NCBI GenBank assembly: GCA_023229245.1
Contig: JALNZU010000012.1
Span: forward strand, 1 to 64,000
Direction of reading: 5' to 3'
DNA length: 64,000 nucleotides
Source: Bacteroidales bacterium
GTDB lineage: Bacteria; Bacteroidota; Bacteroidia; Bacteroidales; F082
Shown here: positions 36,349 through 47,123 of the stretch, piece after piece
Position numbering within the stretch: position 1 is the first letter of the stretch
Layout of the letters: each line of letters opens with the position of its first letter
Position numbers and translations under genes: made by a program
Notes under the pieces: generated by a model
What the model was told of the DNA's origin: nothing
Database searches by the model: none
The model's input: only the letters and a program-made list of their open reading frames with translations

Positions 36349-37893
36349 ATGGATAAAGAATCTACCTGCCAAATTTTTTTCAGGCTTAGGCTGTTTTTTA
36401 TACTTATTTGTTTATCAGGCATATCCAATTATACGTATTCTGCTTCGACGCAGTATGGATTTCTTGGGCCTGATCAGACGATTTGTAGTGGCGATACCAT
36501 AGTATTGCATACACCTCAGGCATTTAGTTATTTGTGGAGTACAGGGGAAAGAACTCGCAGCATACAAGTCAGCCCGGTGGAGACAACAATTTATTGGGCC
36601 GAAATAACTAATTTGCAAGGGCAAATTGAACGAGATACTCTTGTAGTATCGGTGCTGCCCACGCCTGTTATAGCGATCCATCCGTCAGATACAACTTTAT
36701 TGCCGGGTGAAGCAATACTGCTCAGAGCAAATGGAGGCATATCCTATTTATGGTCAACCGGAGAGACAGACAATAAACTCTTTGTCGAGCCTGTGTTACC
36801 ACAACATGTTTATTCAGTTGTTGGAACAGCTGAAAACGGTTGCTCGGCTACAGCCGAAGCTGTAGTACGACTTACCTATACTACTTTCCCTGCCTTCACC
36901 TATTCCAAAGTTTGTTTTGGTGATACCACTCAGCTAACAGCCGACATTCGTACAAACGATACCATAGTATCCATCTCATGGGATCTGAATGGTGACCTTG
37001 CGTTTGATGATGCCGTTGGTGAATTTGCTTCCTATGCGTTACCAGCACTTGGTGAGCATCTGATAGGGATCAAAGTGGTTACTAAATATAGTGAAACACC
37101 CCATATTACCTATTTACCTGTTATGGCAGGCACTTTGCCTATAGTCGATTTTGATTTTGGCAATGCCTGTATTGGTAGTCAGGTGGAGTTTATTGACCGG
37201 TCGAAAACCGATATAGGTACTACAGTCTCCCGAATATGGGATTTTGGCAATGGCGATACTTCAACTCTGATAAACCCAGGATCGATCTATTCGAGCAGTG
37301 GCAGATATACAGTTCAGCTGAATGTGATTACAGATTATGGTTGTAAAAGTGAAAAAACAAAGCAGATCACTGTTCAACCTAATCCCGAAGTGCGGCTGAC
37401 CTTTGAGGATGGGACTCCCTTTCAAACACAAAAGCCCTATTCGATGTACCGGTATGATGAACTGCGTTTGATAGCTGCCGGAAATTATGACAGCGTGTTT
37501 TGGAATGATAGGATCAAGAATAAACAGATCACTTTACAGCAAGGTGGAAAACATACGGTTCGTGTGTATAAAAATGGATGTGCGGGTAGTGAGGTGTTTT
37601 ATATCGACAAAAGTGAATTGGCTTATAATCCTGATTTCGAGATACAGAATATTTTAACCCCTAATGGTGACGGGTATAACGATACCTGGAAGATTAGTAT
37701 TTTGGATGGCATACAGCCTGCTAAGGTAACTATATATACCCGGGCCGGCTTACAAGTTTTTGAGGCATCCGACTATCAAAACGACTGGAGCGGAATGTAC
37801 AACAACAACCCACTCCCGGCCGGTTCGTATTTTTATGTGATAGAAGGTGCCCATGGAGAGTTGATAAAAGGAGTTATAACCCTTATACGATGA
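36349..37893 (+). CDS. Secreted Ig/PKD protein with T9SS type B sorting domain
   Basis: Surface or secreted protein exported by the type IX system. Signal peptide about residues 1-31. The body has Ig-like/PKD beta-sandwich domains, including two WSTGE-type repeats (YLWSTGERTRSIQVSP and YLWSTGETDNKLFVEP) and a PKD domain (RIWDFGNGDTSTLINPGS). The C-terminal about 85 residues form the gliding-associated type B sorting domain (ILTPNGDGYNDTWKI ... WSGMYNNNPLPAGSYFYVI). Its stop overlaps the PorP/SprF start by 4 nt; type B substrates are typically encoded beside a dedicated PorP/SprF partner. Confidence 0.93.
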   Translation: MDKESTCQIFFRLRLFFILICLSGISNYTYSASTQYGFLGPDQTICSGDTIVLHTPQAFSYLWSTGERTRSIQVSPVETTIYWAEITNLQGQIERDTLVVSVLPTPVIAIHPSDTTLLPGEAILLRANGGISYLWSTGETDNKLFVEPVLPQHVYSVVGTAENGCSATAEAVVRLTYTTFPAFTYSKVCFGDTTQLTADIRTNDTIVSISWDLNGDLAFDDAVGEFASYALPALGEHLIGIKVVTKYSETPHITYLPVMAGTLPIVDFDFGNACIGSQVEFIDRSKTDIGTTVSRIWDFGNGDTSTLINPGSIYSSSGRYTVQLNVITDYGCKSEKTKQITVQPNPEVRLTFEDGTPFQTQKPYSMYRYDELRLIAAGNYDSVFWNDRIKNKQITLQQGGKHTVRVYKNGCAGSEVFYIDKSELAYNPDFEIQNILTPNGDGYNDTWKISILDGIQPAKVTIYTRAGLQVFEASDYQNDWSGMYNNNPLPAGSYFYVIEGAHGELIKGVITLIR

Positions 37894-38921
37894 TGAAAAA
37901 AGCGTTTTATCTGTTGGTTGGAGTATTATGTGCCTTTTCGATACGTACGATCTATGCACAGCAAGAGCCTGTTACGAATCATTATCTGTACAATACCTAC
38001 AGCCTGAGCCCTGCTTTTGCCGGAACATCGTCAAAAGGTGATCTGTTTATTAACTATCGCAAAGAAGGGTTGCATACCCCACCACCCGAAACTTATAGAG
38101 CTAATGCGTTTTTTCCAGTCGCCAGAAATATGTTCATAGGTGCCGAAGTATATAAAGATCAGATAGATATTTTTGAACAATTTAAAGCGACATTGAGTTA
38201 CACCTATCGCTTGCAGATGGCAAGCCAGCAGTTTTTACATTTTGGAATCTGGGGGTATATGGTTCAAAACACTTATGATCTGACTAAAATTATTGGAGAT
38301 ATTGATGATCCTTTGCTTCTCAACCTGACACAAAGCCCTCAACTTGGATACAATACCGGCTTCAGTTTGTTGTATATCAATCGTGATCTACAGCTAGGCT
38401 TTGGAATTCCTACTTTGATCCCCACCGATTCGGTGCTTCGAACCAATCAGGAAACACCCAGCTTTAATCAGACGTATTTATTTCATGCATCGAAGCTGTA
38501 TGATCTGAGCAGCAATATTCAGTTGATGCCTATGATTGTTGTGCAGCGTACTACAAACCAGCCCACTATGATAGATGTTTCTGCCAGTCTTATTTTTGGT
38601 GAGAAATTTTGGCTCACCGGGATGTATCGGACTAGCAAAACCATGGTTTTGGGTGTAGGAGGTGAGTTGTTCAACACTTTAAATCTGTACTATACCTATG
38701 ATATTGGAATAGGTGGTTTGCAACACCGATCAGGCGGAACCCATGAGATCACCTTGGGATTCAAGTTCGGGAAAAAACAAATGGATGATGTCAGGGAATA
38801 CAAAAGGCCGTCGCAGGATAAACAAAAGCCAATAAAGCCAAAAACACAAAAACAAAAGAATAAACGCTATATGTTACATGATTATCAGCAATTATACGAA
38901 CAAAAATATAGGAGGAACTAA
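37890..38921 (+). CDS. PorP/SprF family T9SS outer-membrane protein
   Basis: Outer-membrane beta-barrel of the PorP/SprF family, accessory to type IX secretion and surface anchoring. The signal peptide (ends about IYAQQ) is followed by the family opening VTNHYLYNTYSLSPAFAGTS and repeated amphipathic strands. A lysine-rich C-terminal tail (about 305-343) follows the barrel. Located between a type B substrate and a giant type A substrate and spaced by 3 nt from the latter, so it is probably their partner. Confidence 0.93.
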   Translation: MMKKAFYLLVGVLCAFSIRTIYAQQEPVTNHYLYNTYSLSPAFAGTSSKGDLFINYRKEGLHTPPPETYRANAFFPVARNMFIGAEVYKDQIDIFEQFKATLSYTYRLQMASQQFLHFGIWGYMVQNTYDLTKIIGDIDDPLLLNLTQSPQLGYNTGFSLLYINRDLQLGFGIPTLIPTDSVLRTNQETPSFNQTYLFHASKLYDLSSNIQLMPMIVVQRTTNQPTMIDVSASLIFGEKFWLTGMYRTSKTMVLGVGGELFNTLNLYYTYDIGIGGLQHRSGGTHEITLGFKFGKKQMDDVREYKRPSQDKQKPIKPKTQKQKNKRYMLHDYQQLYEQKYRRN

Positions 38922-38924
38922 GGT

Positions 38925-41900
38925 ATGAAAAAAGAATACTCACCCATGCGGTTGCTTTTATGTCTATTGTTCCTCTTATTCACAGGATACGAGGCTTTGG
39001 CACAATCCGCCAATTTCCAGGCTGATGTGATGAATACCTGCGTTGGTCAAAATGTTGTTTTTACTAACACCTCAATAGGAACCACACCAAACACCATATA
39101 TGAATGGACTTTTGGAGAAGGTGCTAATCCGGCTAACGCAGTTGGAGAAGGCCCTGTCACAGTAACCTATACTACCATCGGACAAAAAACTGTCAGCCTT
39201 AAAATAACTGAAGGAGGATCTTCCAATACTGAGACAAAGAATAATTATATAAGCGTTAGTGCAGGCAATACAATCACGCTTACCTCCGGGCCAGGCACAA
39301 ATATGCAGACAGTTTGTCTAAATGACCCGTTGGCACCCTCTATCACTTATGCCACAACAGGAGGAAATAATGTGAATGTGGACGGACTACCTTTGGGTGT
39401 TAATTTTGTATTTAATAATAACCTGCTTGTTATCAGTGGAACACCTGCTGAGACAGGAAATTTCAACTACTTAATTGAGCTGACTGGTGGATGTGGAAAA
39501 GCTACTGCTTCCGGATCTATCATCGTAAATCCTTTGCCAATACCCAATCTTCAAAGCTCTATAGCCGGGAACGAGTTTTGCGCCGGAACAGAAGTTATGT
39601 TTACAGCCGCTGGAGGAACTTATTATAATTTCAGGGTGAATGGTGTAAGCCAGCAGAACAGCACGGTAAATACCTTCACCACCAATAGTCTGATTGATGG
39701 TACGACAGTAGATGTAGTTGTTACTTCAGAATCAGGCTGTTCGGCTGTATCAGCTGGTATAGTAAATCAAGTTCATCCCCTGCCAACACCGGTAATCACT
39801 GGGTCTGCAGCTATTTGTGGCTTACCGGCTACTACAGCCTATAGCGTCAATCCTCAGCCAAATCGTTCATATGTATGGACTGTAAATGAAGGACTTATTG
39901 CAAATGGTCAGGGAACAAATAGTATCCAGGTTGATTGGAATAATGACGGTATTGGACAAGTTAGTGTAATTGAGACTAATACTATTACCAATTGCGCCCG
40001 ATCAGTCAGTAAGGAGGTGATTAAAGCACCGGCTTCTGTAGGAGGTAATCTCACAGGTGAAAAATCAATTTGTGAAGGCTCTACCAGCGGCATTCTGATG
40101 TTAAACAATTATGTAGGAACTGTTTTAGGATGGCAATATTCTACCGATCAGATTATATGGACTGATACCCTTTATACTGCTACATCGTTTATTTCAAATC
40201 CCCTTTACCAGACCACCTTTTTTCGGGCTGTGGTTCAGAGTGGAGGTTGTGCGACAGTTTCTTCCACTATAGCGAAGATTACTGTATTACCCTTACCTAC
40301 ACTGATCATCAATGCACCGGCGCCTGTGTGTCATCCACAAACGGTTGATCTTACTGCTGCTGCAATTACAGCTGGAAGCAGTCCGGATATTCAATTATCA
40401 TATTGGAGAAATGCCGAGGCAACCCAGCCATTATTGAATCCTGAATCGGTAACTAATTCCGGAATATATTTTATTAAAGCTGAAAATGCTGTATCATGTT
40501 CGGTGATTGGAGAAGTGCAGATTATAGTGTCTCCACGTCCTGACCTATTGATCACACCCAATGCCAATCCGATTTGTTTTGAAAGCCCGCTCAGCCTGTT
40601 GCTTACCGGTCAGGAAGGTACTATATGGAGTTGGATCAATCCAGATACTACCAATAAGAATCCTGTAGTACTCTATCCGCCTGTCGGGCAGCATACCTAT
40701 ACTGCAACGGCTAAGAATTCATATGGTTGTATAGATACAACCTCTGTCACGATTCAGGTACTCCCTCTTCCCGAAATACAAATAGCTGCCGAAGGAGGAC
40801 CAGAGGCATGTGCCAATGTAGAGAAAACTTTTACAGCTACCCTACATCCTGATTTTTCGTATCAATGGTTCGTGAATAATGTGCTAATAGCTGATAACGA
40901 TAGTCCTGTGTTGGTACAACTTATTGAAGGCGAAAATCCTGTTAAAGTAAAGGTTAACGCAACTAATATGATAACCGGTTGTTCGATGGCTGATTCTATG
41001 ACGGTATCGCCGGTTCAACCACCAGTACTTGAGATGGATGTGACTAAAGAGCAATTATGTATAGGCGATCAAACATTTATCACTCTTTCTACCAGCCAGC
41101 CTCCTGTCAATCCGCCGGTCTATTTTGCCTGGGGTGATGGATTGCAGGGCAATGTGCTAACACGTGGCTTCATTCCAACACAGGATACACTGATCTGGGC
41201 TGAGGCAATCAATGCTACCGGATGTATCACCAGGAAAGAGGTGCATATTTCTGTACAAGACACCTTGTCGTTCGATATAGTCAGTGTAGCTACCAACGAG
41301 GTGGTATGTGCCAATTCAGAAGTTGAATTTTCCGGACCTGAGCATCCCGATTATAGCTATCAATGGTATGTGGACAATCAGCCCATACCAGAAGCTACTG
41401 AATCGGTATTTACCCACAGCTTTACCCAAAACTCTACAGTACGTTTAGTTGTAACGGATACTGATTACGGCTGTTCAGGTTCTGATGTGGTTTATGTTAC
41501 CGTGAAGCATGCGCCTGTTTTTGATCTGGGAGATGATCTTGAACTTTGTCAGGGATATGAGCATACGCTTTACGGCCCCGAGGGGGATGGATATTCATAT
41601 ATATGGCTTATGAATGGTATGTTTGTCTCAGATAAAAAGGATTTTAGTTTTGTCGTTTCGCAAGGGGTCAACAGCATCAAATTGGCTGTAAGCTCATCTG
41701 AGGGCTGTACCAAAGATGATGAGATAAAAATTACTTCTAAACCTATACCTACTATTGCATTGACAACTTCCAAACAAGATATTTGTTTGGGTGAGACAGT
41801 AACTCTGACAGCCAACACTAACTCAGCTCAATCAGTACTATGGTTTACCGGACAGATTACTACAGGCCCACATATGCAACTGATTCAACCAGGCATTGGT

Positions 41901-44900
41901 GATTCGACCTATCTTTATTGGGCACAGGCAGTACATTCTAACGGGTGTACAGTAAGAGATACGGTAGAAGTAACGGTACATAATCCGCCAGAGGTTGAAT
42001 TACAGGTAGTTGGAGATAGCCCCGATATTTGTATTAACAGCGAGGTAGTGATACAAGGACCTCAAAATCCCGGATATACCTATCAATGGAAAAAGAATGG
42101 TCAGCCAATAGGTGGTGATCATTATGAGTTAGGTTTTGTTGTTACCGAAGATGCGGAGATAACTTTAAAAGTAACCAATGCGTATGGGTGTAGCACCATA
42201 TCAGCCCCATTGCAAATAAACGTTATTGATCTGCCCGGTATTATTTTAGAAGCGAATAAAACGGATATCTGTCTGGGCGAAAATGTTCAGCTTAGCATAG
42301 ACCGGCAACATATCAGCTCTTTCTTCTGGCAGGATGGCTTAGGTGGAAGTAGTCCATCACGGCAGTTTACACCCGAAAATATTGGGTTATTTACTTTTTG
42401 GGCCAGCGGAATTCATAAAACTACCGGATGCCTTTCAATTGACACTGCTTTTGTACAGGTACATCCCAATCCTCAGGCATTCATCAATCCTCCTGTTTCG
42501 GCCACAGTATGTGAAGGCCAGGCTGTACAACTGACTACTGATGCGTTGATTGATCATCAGTATGTCTGGTTAGTTGAGGGTGATTCCATTGGGCACGGGG
42601 CAGTCCTTAATTTTATTGCAACTAATACAGTCACTGTTGTATTGGAAGTAACCAATCAGTATGGATGTAAAGCCACTGATGAGCTACTGATTACGGTTGA
42701 GGACAGCCCGGAAGTAGATTTGGGTGGTGATCGGGCAGTATGTCTGAATTATGAGTTAGAGTTAGAGGGGCCGGAGAATGAGAACTTTAGTTATAAATGG
42801 TATGTGAACAATCAGTTGGTCAATGATCAGGAGTATCGTTATAGTTTTATAGTTGAGCATGAAGTTATCGTCAGGCTTGAAGTTACGGTAGGTAATTGTA
42901 CTTCATCAGATCAGATTCAAATTACTCCGTTAGTGATACCGGGCATTCAGCTTACATCTGATAAATCAGCAGTTTGTTTTGGAGGATCTGTTCACCTTCA
43001 GCTTCTCACACAAGATGCAAGTTCGTATCAATGGTGGGATGGGTTTACGGGTTTAACCAACCGGATAGTAGTTCCTACACATAGTGATACTACCATAGCA
43101 TATTGGGCTGAGGCAATAAATGGATTAGGGTGTAAGAACTGGGACACTGTTTTTGTTGAGGTACATGCCTTGCCCGATCCTGTTATAGAAATAGTAGGTG
43201 GCAACGATATGATATGTCTTAATGCACCGGTAACCCTTCACAGTCCATTGATAGAAGGGTATAGCTACCAGTGGTTCATTGATGATGTGATAGTTGAAGG
43301 GGACATGAATTCATTAAGCTTCACAGTAACCAAGGATGTGGTTGTAGGTCTTCAGATTACAGATGTGAATGGCTGCAGTGAGTATGGAGAGAAAGCTGTA
43401 TATGTGAGAGACTTGCCGGGTATTATTTTATTGCCTGATACGTTGGATGTATGTTTGGGAGCAAGTTTCACTCTTGTCATAGACGATCAGCATATTCAAT
43501 CTTTTTCATGGTTTGATGGGTTAGCCGGTAATAAAAAACAACGCAGTTTTGAAGCCACAGAAGAAGGTGTATTTATTTATTGGGCTGAGGGAGTGAACTC
43601 TTACGGATGTGTTACACGAGATACAGCTATAGTACAGGTACATCCCAATCCTGAAATTTCTATTGTCCTACCTATAGAAGGTAATACGATTTGCCGCCAT
43701 GAAACCATGACCTTGGCTGCGATGCCGGCAGATGGGTTGAAGTATGAGTGGTATGTAGGTGGGGTGTTGGCTGACACCACAGCTGTTTTTAGTTTTATAG
43801 CCCTTGAGACAGTAAATGTAACCCTTATAGCCACTGACAAAAACGAATGCCAGGCTGTGGATGAAGTACTTATAGATGTACTTGATGCTATTGTGCTTGA
43901 TCTGGGAGGTAATATTGAAGAGTGTGAGGGATATGTTTTAAGCTATCAGGCACCTCCTGGCGAAGGATATCATTATGCATGGTTTATAGATGATCAGTTG
44001 ATGGGAACAGAACCTGAGTTTACATTGCTGCTTACTAAAGATATAGTCTTACGGCTTGAGGTAATCACTGCGGACGGATGTGCGACTACAGACGAAATTA
44101 CTATACATGCCCTTCCTTCTCCTTCTATCAGCCTCAGTCCTGATGAGCTTGATATTTGCCTTGGAGAATCAGCCGTGTTAAATTTGAATACCAATGGCAG
44201 TTCGTTTATCTGGTGGGATGGACTTGGTACTAATGTAACTACCCGTAGCTTTACCCCATCCATAGGCGATTCAATATATGCGTACTGGGCTGAAGCCGTT
44301 AATATCCTTGGCTGTCGAAGCCGGGATACCGCATTTGTCCATGTACACAATCATCCTGATTTTGAAATTTACTTTGCTGATAATACGGATACTTTTTGCT
44401 ATGGAGCTACGGCTACTATCATAGGGCCTGAAGAGGAGGGATATCAATATCAATGGTATATTGACGATATACCTGAGGGTGAAAATACGCATTTGTTTTC
44501 TTTTACTGTAACAGATGAAGTAATAGTTCGCCTTGAAGTAACCGATCAGTATGGGTGTTTTGGAGAGGATTCATTAGCTGTGTTTCTGTATCATGATCCG
44601 GGTATTATTCTACATCCCGACAGCCTTGATATATGTTTAGGTGAATCATTTACATTGGTTATTGACCCTGTCAATATCCTTTCCTTCAACTGGTGGGACG
44701 GGCTGGCAGGAGGGCAGACAGAGCGCACTTTTACACCAACTGTTAGCGATACCACCTTAGTTTATTGGGCTGAGGGAATTAATTCCTTAGGCTGTATTTC
44801 GCATGACACAGCCTATATCATCGTGCATAGCCTACCTATCGCAAATATCATCAGCTTTATGGGAGATGAAATTTGCCAGGGCGAAACTATTCAATTTACA

Positions 44901-46979
44901 ACCGATACCATTGAAAATCACATATATGAATGGCTGATCAATGAAGTGGTAGTGGATACTGGTGCGTTGCTGACCTTTGTTGCAGAAAACAATGTTACTA
45001 TTGGTCTGCGGGTGACCAATCAATATGGGTGTGTATCAACCGATTCAGTTGAACTTACAGTTTATGAAACACCTGATCTCAATTTAGGTAAAGATTTCTG
45101 GGCTTGTTTAGGAGACAGTATTGTGCTTCAAGGGCCTGAAGGGGAAGGGTTTTTCTATCAATGGTTTGTAAATGATATACCAGATACAACAAATACATAT
45201 CAATTGATACATATGTTGATCGATACTGTTACCATTCGGTTAGAAATGAATACTATAAACGGGTGCTTTGTCAGTGATGAGATCACGATCGTCCCATATG
45301 TATCTCCGGATTTAGAGCTTTTTGCCGAGCCGCAGGAAATTTGTCTAAACGAGTCAATTGTATTATCAGCTGTGACAGGCAATGCAGCAAGTTTTGTTTG
45401 GTGGGATGGGGTTACCGACTTAGTTAGGGAGCTGATTCCCGAAGTGTCAGGTGTTTTCTATGCCTGGGCCGAAGTTACCAGCGTAGATAATTGTGTGCTA
45501 ACCGATAGCATTCAAATTACTGTACATCCCTTGCCTGAAGTAGAGCTTCATATTTATGACGGTCAGGCTGTTGTTTGTGAAGGTATGAGTATCACGTTTT
45601 CTGTACAAGATATGGCCGGGATCGACATCACCCATGTCATATGGAATCAAAGCGTTACAGAACCAATGGGTAGTGATAGCATTAAGTATTTTACATATGA
45701 GTTTTTTGAATCTCAATATTTTAGGGCTGACATGATATCTGCTGAGGGTTGTATAGGTACTGATTCTATTTTTATTGAGGTGCAGCCGATACCCGAGATA
45801 CTGATCAGCAGCGATACCACGATTTGCTCAGGTCAGTCTGTTACCCTTCAGGCATCGGGTGGGGTATCGTGTATATGGACGGATGAAAATGGAACACCCT
45901 TAGGGGTAGGATATTCATTAACGGTCAGACCGGATGTAACTACCATATATTATGCAACTATAGTTGGTAGCGGTAGTCTGGAATGTGCTAATACAGCTTA
46001 TGTAACAGTATCCGTTATGCCAAGTCCTGTCCTTACTGTTGAAGCTTCTGAAGATGAGATATGCGCTGGAACAGAAATAGTGTTAACTGCTACTGGTGCC
46101 TCGGCTTATGCGTGGTCAACAGGGGAGACAGAGCCTGTGATTACGGTAGAGCCTGTGGAGACGACAACTTATTATGTGATAGGATTGAATGAATACGGCT
46201 GTATTGCAACCGATTCGATTCATATTACGGTGTTGCCTACTCCACAAGTGATACTTGAAGGGCTGCTGCCTTTGTATTGCCTTTTCGATGATCCATCGGT
46301 GTTGGTTGGCTTACCTAAAGGCGGATCATTAATTGGTCCGGGCATCTTAGATGATGAGTTCCATCCTGAGGAAGCTGGCCCGGGCATACATATCATTCAA
46401 TATATTTATTCCAATCAATACGGTTGTTCTGGCATAGCTACTCAGTCAACCAAAGTGGTAGATATAACTGATACCATTGATTTAGGTAAGCCGGTGGCTA
46501 TTTGTCCACACGAGCAGATAATCTTTGACGCAGGTCCTGGCTTTGAACAATATTTCTGGTCAACGGGCGATACAACCCGTACCACTACTATCAAGGGGAA
46601 CGCTTATTTCCCGGGTACTACACGCACCATCACTGTTATCGGCATGATACAGGAATGTGCTGTGATAGGATCTGTCGAACTGACTGTCAGAGATGATTGC
46701 TATATAGGTGTGGACGAATTGACAGAGAATGAGGAAATGATTCTGATACCCAATCCGAGTACCGGAATATTTACGATTCGACATCATGGCGAGAGTGGCT
46801 CATTAACTATCCATATCTTCGACGGCAGAGGTGTAGGGGTCTTTAGTACGGTCTTTGAAGCATGCACAGATAATACCAGCGCATGCCAAATCAATTTATC
46901 ACATATGCCAAAAGGGGTATATATGGTTACTATTCGAAAGGATAACAAGCAGTTTGTCCGAAAAATGGTGATCATGTAA
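38925..46979 (+). CDS. Giant Ig-repeat secreted protein with T9SS type A sorting domain
   Basis: A 2684-residue exported protein. The signal peptide ends near EALAQS. An N-terminal PKD domain (YEWTFGEG) and several Ig-like domains precede a long repeat region (about 41052-45500) in which Ig-like modules of about 80 residues, each with two cysteines (DICLGE near the start, a GC near the end), are arranged in a super-repeat of about 395 residues copied three times, plus a partial copy. The last about 80 residues form a type A sorting domain (IPNPSTGIFTIRHHG ... GVYMVTIRKDNKQFVRKMVI). Likely a surface adhesin or filament. Start at 38925 (MKKEYSPMRLL), 3 nt after the PorP/SprF gene. Confidence 0.92.
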   Translation: MKKEYSPMRLLLCLLFLLFTGYEALAQSANFQADVMNTCVGQNVVFTNTSIGTTPNTIYEWTFGEGANPANAVGEGPVTVTYTTIGQKTVSLKITEGGSSNTETKNNYISVSAGNTITLTSGPGTNMQTVCLNDPLAPSITYATTGGNNVNVDGLPLGVNFVFNNNLLVISGTPAETGNFNYLIELTGGCGKATASGSIIVNPLPIPNLQSSIAGNEFCAGTEVMFTAAGGTYYNFRVNGVSQQNSTVNTFTTNSLIDGTTVDVVVTSESGCSAVSAGIVNQVHPLPTPVITGSAAICGLPATTAYSVNPQPNRSYVWTVNEGLIANGQGTNSIQVDWNNDGIGQVSVIETNTITNCARSVSKEVIKAPASVGGNLTGEKSICEGSTSGILMLNNYVGTVLGWQYSTDQIIWTDTLYTATSFISNPLYQTTFFRAVVQSGGCATVSSTIAKITVLPLPTLIINAPAPVCHPQTVDLTAAAITAGSSPDIQLSYWRNAEATQPLLNPESVTNSGIYFIKAENAVSCSVIGEVQIIVSPRPDLLITPNANPICFESPLSLLLTGQEGTIWSWINPDTTNKNPVVLYPPVGQHTYTATAKNSYGCIDTTSVTIQVLPLPEIQIAAEGGPEACANVEKTFTATLHPDFSYQWFVNNVLIADNDSPVLVQLIEGENPVKVKVNATNMITGCSMADSMTVSPVQPPVLEMDVTKEQLCIGDQTFITLSTSQPPVNPPVYFAWGDGLQGNVLTRGFIPTQDTLIWAEAINATGCITRKEVHISVQDTLSFDIVSVATNEVVCANSEVEFSGPEHPDYSYQWYVDNQPIPEATESVFTHSFTQNSTVRLVVTDTDYGCSGSDVVYVTVKHAPVFDLGDDLELCQGYEHTLYGPEGDGYSYIWLMNGMFVSDKKDFSFVVSQGVNSIKLAVSSSEGCTKDDEIKITSKPIPTIALTTSKQDICLGETVTLTANTNSAQSVLWFTGQITTGPHMQLIQPGIGDSTYLYWAQAVHSNGCTVRDTVEVTVHNPPEVELQVVGDSPDICINSEVVIQGPQNPGYTYQWKKNGQPIGGDHYELGFVVTEDAEITLKVTNAYGCSTISAPLQINVIDLPGIILEANKTDICLGENVQLSIDRQHISSFFWQDGLGGSSPSRQFTPENIGLFTFWASGIHKTTGCLSIDTAFVQVHPNPQAFINPPVSATVCEGQAVQLTTDALIDHQYVWLVEGDSIGHGAVLNFIATNTVTVVLEVTNQYGCKATDELLITVEDSPEVDLGGDRAVCLNYELELEGPENENFSYKWYVNNQLVNDQEYRYSFIVEHEVIVRLEVTVGNCTSSDQIQITPLVIPGIQLTSDKSAVCFGGSVHLQLLTQDASSYQWWDGFTGLTNRIVVPTHSDTTIAYWAEAINGLGCKNWDTVFVEVHALPDPVIEIVGGNDMICLNAPVTLHSPLIEGYSYQWFIDDVIVEGDMNSLSFTVTKDVVVGLQITDVNGCSEYGEKAVYVRDLPGIILLPDTLDVCLGASFTLVIDDQHIQSFSWFDGLAGNKKQRSFEATEEGVFIYWAEGVNSYGCVTRDTAIVQVHPNPEISIVLPIEGNTICRHETMTLAAMPADGLKYEWYVGGVLADTTAVFSFIALETVNVTLIATDKNECQAVDEVLIDVLDAIVLDLGGNIEECEGYVLSYQAPPGEGYHYAWFIDDQLMGTEPEFTLLLTKDIVLRLEVITADGCATTDEITIHALPSPSISLSPDELDICLGESAVLNLNTNGSSFIWWDGLGTNVTTRSFTPSIGDSIYAYWAEAVNILGCRSRDTAFVHVHNHPDFEIYFADNTDTFCYGATATIIGPEEEGYQYQWYIDDIPEGENTHLFSFTVTDEVIVRLEVTDQYGCFGEDSLAVFLYHDPGIILHPDSLDICLGESFTLVIDPVNILSFNWWDGLAGGQTERTFTPTVSDTTLVYWAEGINSLGCISHDTAYIIVHSLPIANIISFMGDEICQGETIQFTTDTIENHIYEWLINEVVVDTGALLTFVAENNVTIGLRVTNQYGCVSTDSVELTVYETPDLNLGKDFWACLGDSIVLQGPEGEGFFYQWFVNDIPDTTNTYQLIHMLIDTVTIRLEMNTINGCFVSDEITIVPYVSPDLELFAEPQEICLNESIVLSAVTGNAASFVWWDGVTDLVRELIPEVSGVFYAWAEVTSVDNCVLTDSIQITVHPLPEVELHIYDGQAVVCEGMSITFSVQDMAGIDITHVIWNQSVTEPMGSDSIKYFTYEFFESQYFRADMISAEGCIGTDSIFIEVQPIPEILISSDTTICSGQSVTLQASGGVSCIWTDENGTPLGVGYSLTVRPDVTTIYYATIVGSGSLECANTAYVTVSVMPSPVLTVEASEDEICAGTEIVLTATGASAYAWSTGETEPVITVEPVETTTYYVIGLNEYGCIATDSIHITVLPTPQVILEGLLPLYCLFDDPSVLVGLPKGGSLIGPGILDDEFHPEEAGPGIHIIQYIYSNQYGCSGIATQSTKVVDITDTIDLGKPVAICPHEQIIFDAGPGFEQYFWSTGDTTRTTTIKGNAYFPGTTRTITVIGMIQECAVIGSVELTVRDDCYIGVDELTENEEMILIPNPSTGIFTIRHHGESGSLTIHIFDGRGVGVFSTVFEACTDNTSACQINLSHMPKGVYMVTIRKDNKQFVRKMVIM
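41052..45500 (+). repeat. Hierarchical coding repeats, period about 1185 nt
   Basis: Anchoring on the Asp-Ile-Cys-Leu-Gly-Glu-like codons, repeat starts lie at 41778, 42264, 42969, 43446, 44151, 44628 and 45336, with an earlier diverged one at 41052. Gaps alternate 486, 705, 477, 705, 477 and 708 nt, so two-module and three-module blocks alternate and the super-period is 1182-1191 nt (394-397 residues). All gaps are multiples of 3. Domain copies differ at many positions, so this is old duplication rather than recent slippage. Confidence 0.85.
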
Positions 46980-47002
46980 GCACTAAGCCAAGATTTCTAA
47001 AG

Positions 47003-47053
47003 AAAAGGGAATGTTTTTAGCTACTTTTGCTGGAATTATTCCCTTTCATTTTT
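47003..47053 (+). terminator. Candidate terminator after the giant surface protein gene
   Basis: AAAGGGAAT (47004-47012) pairs with ATTCCCTTT (47038-47046), with a 25-nt loop and a short T-run after it (47049-47053). It lies 24 nt after the stop codon and before the PfkB gene on the same strand. Confidence 0.5.
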
Positions 47054-47123
47054 GATAGCAGGGAATATCCATCGGTTTAAGATTTTGGATTTACTTTACA
47101 CAAACACATAAACTTTTAAATTA

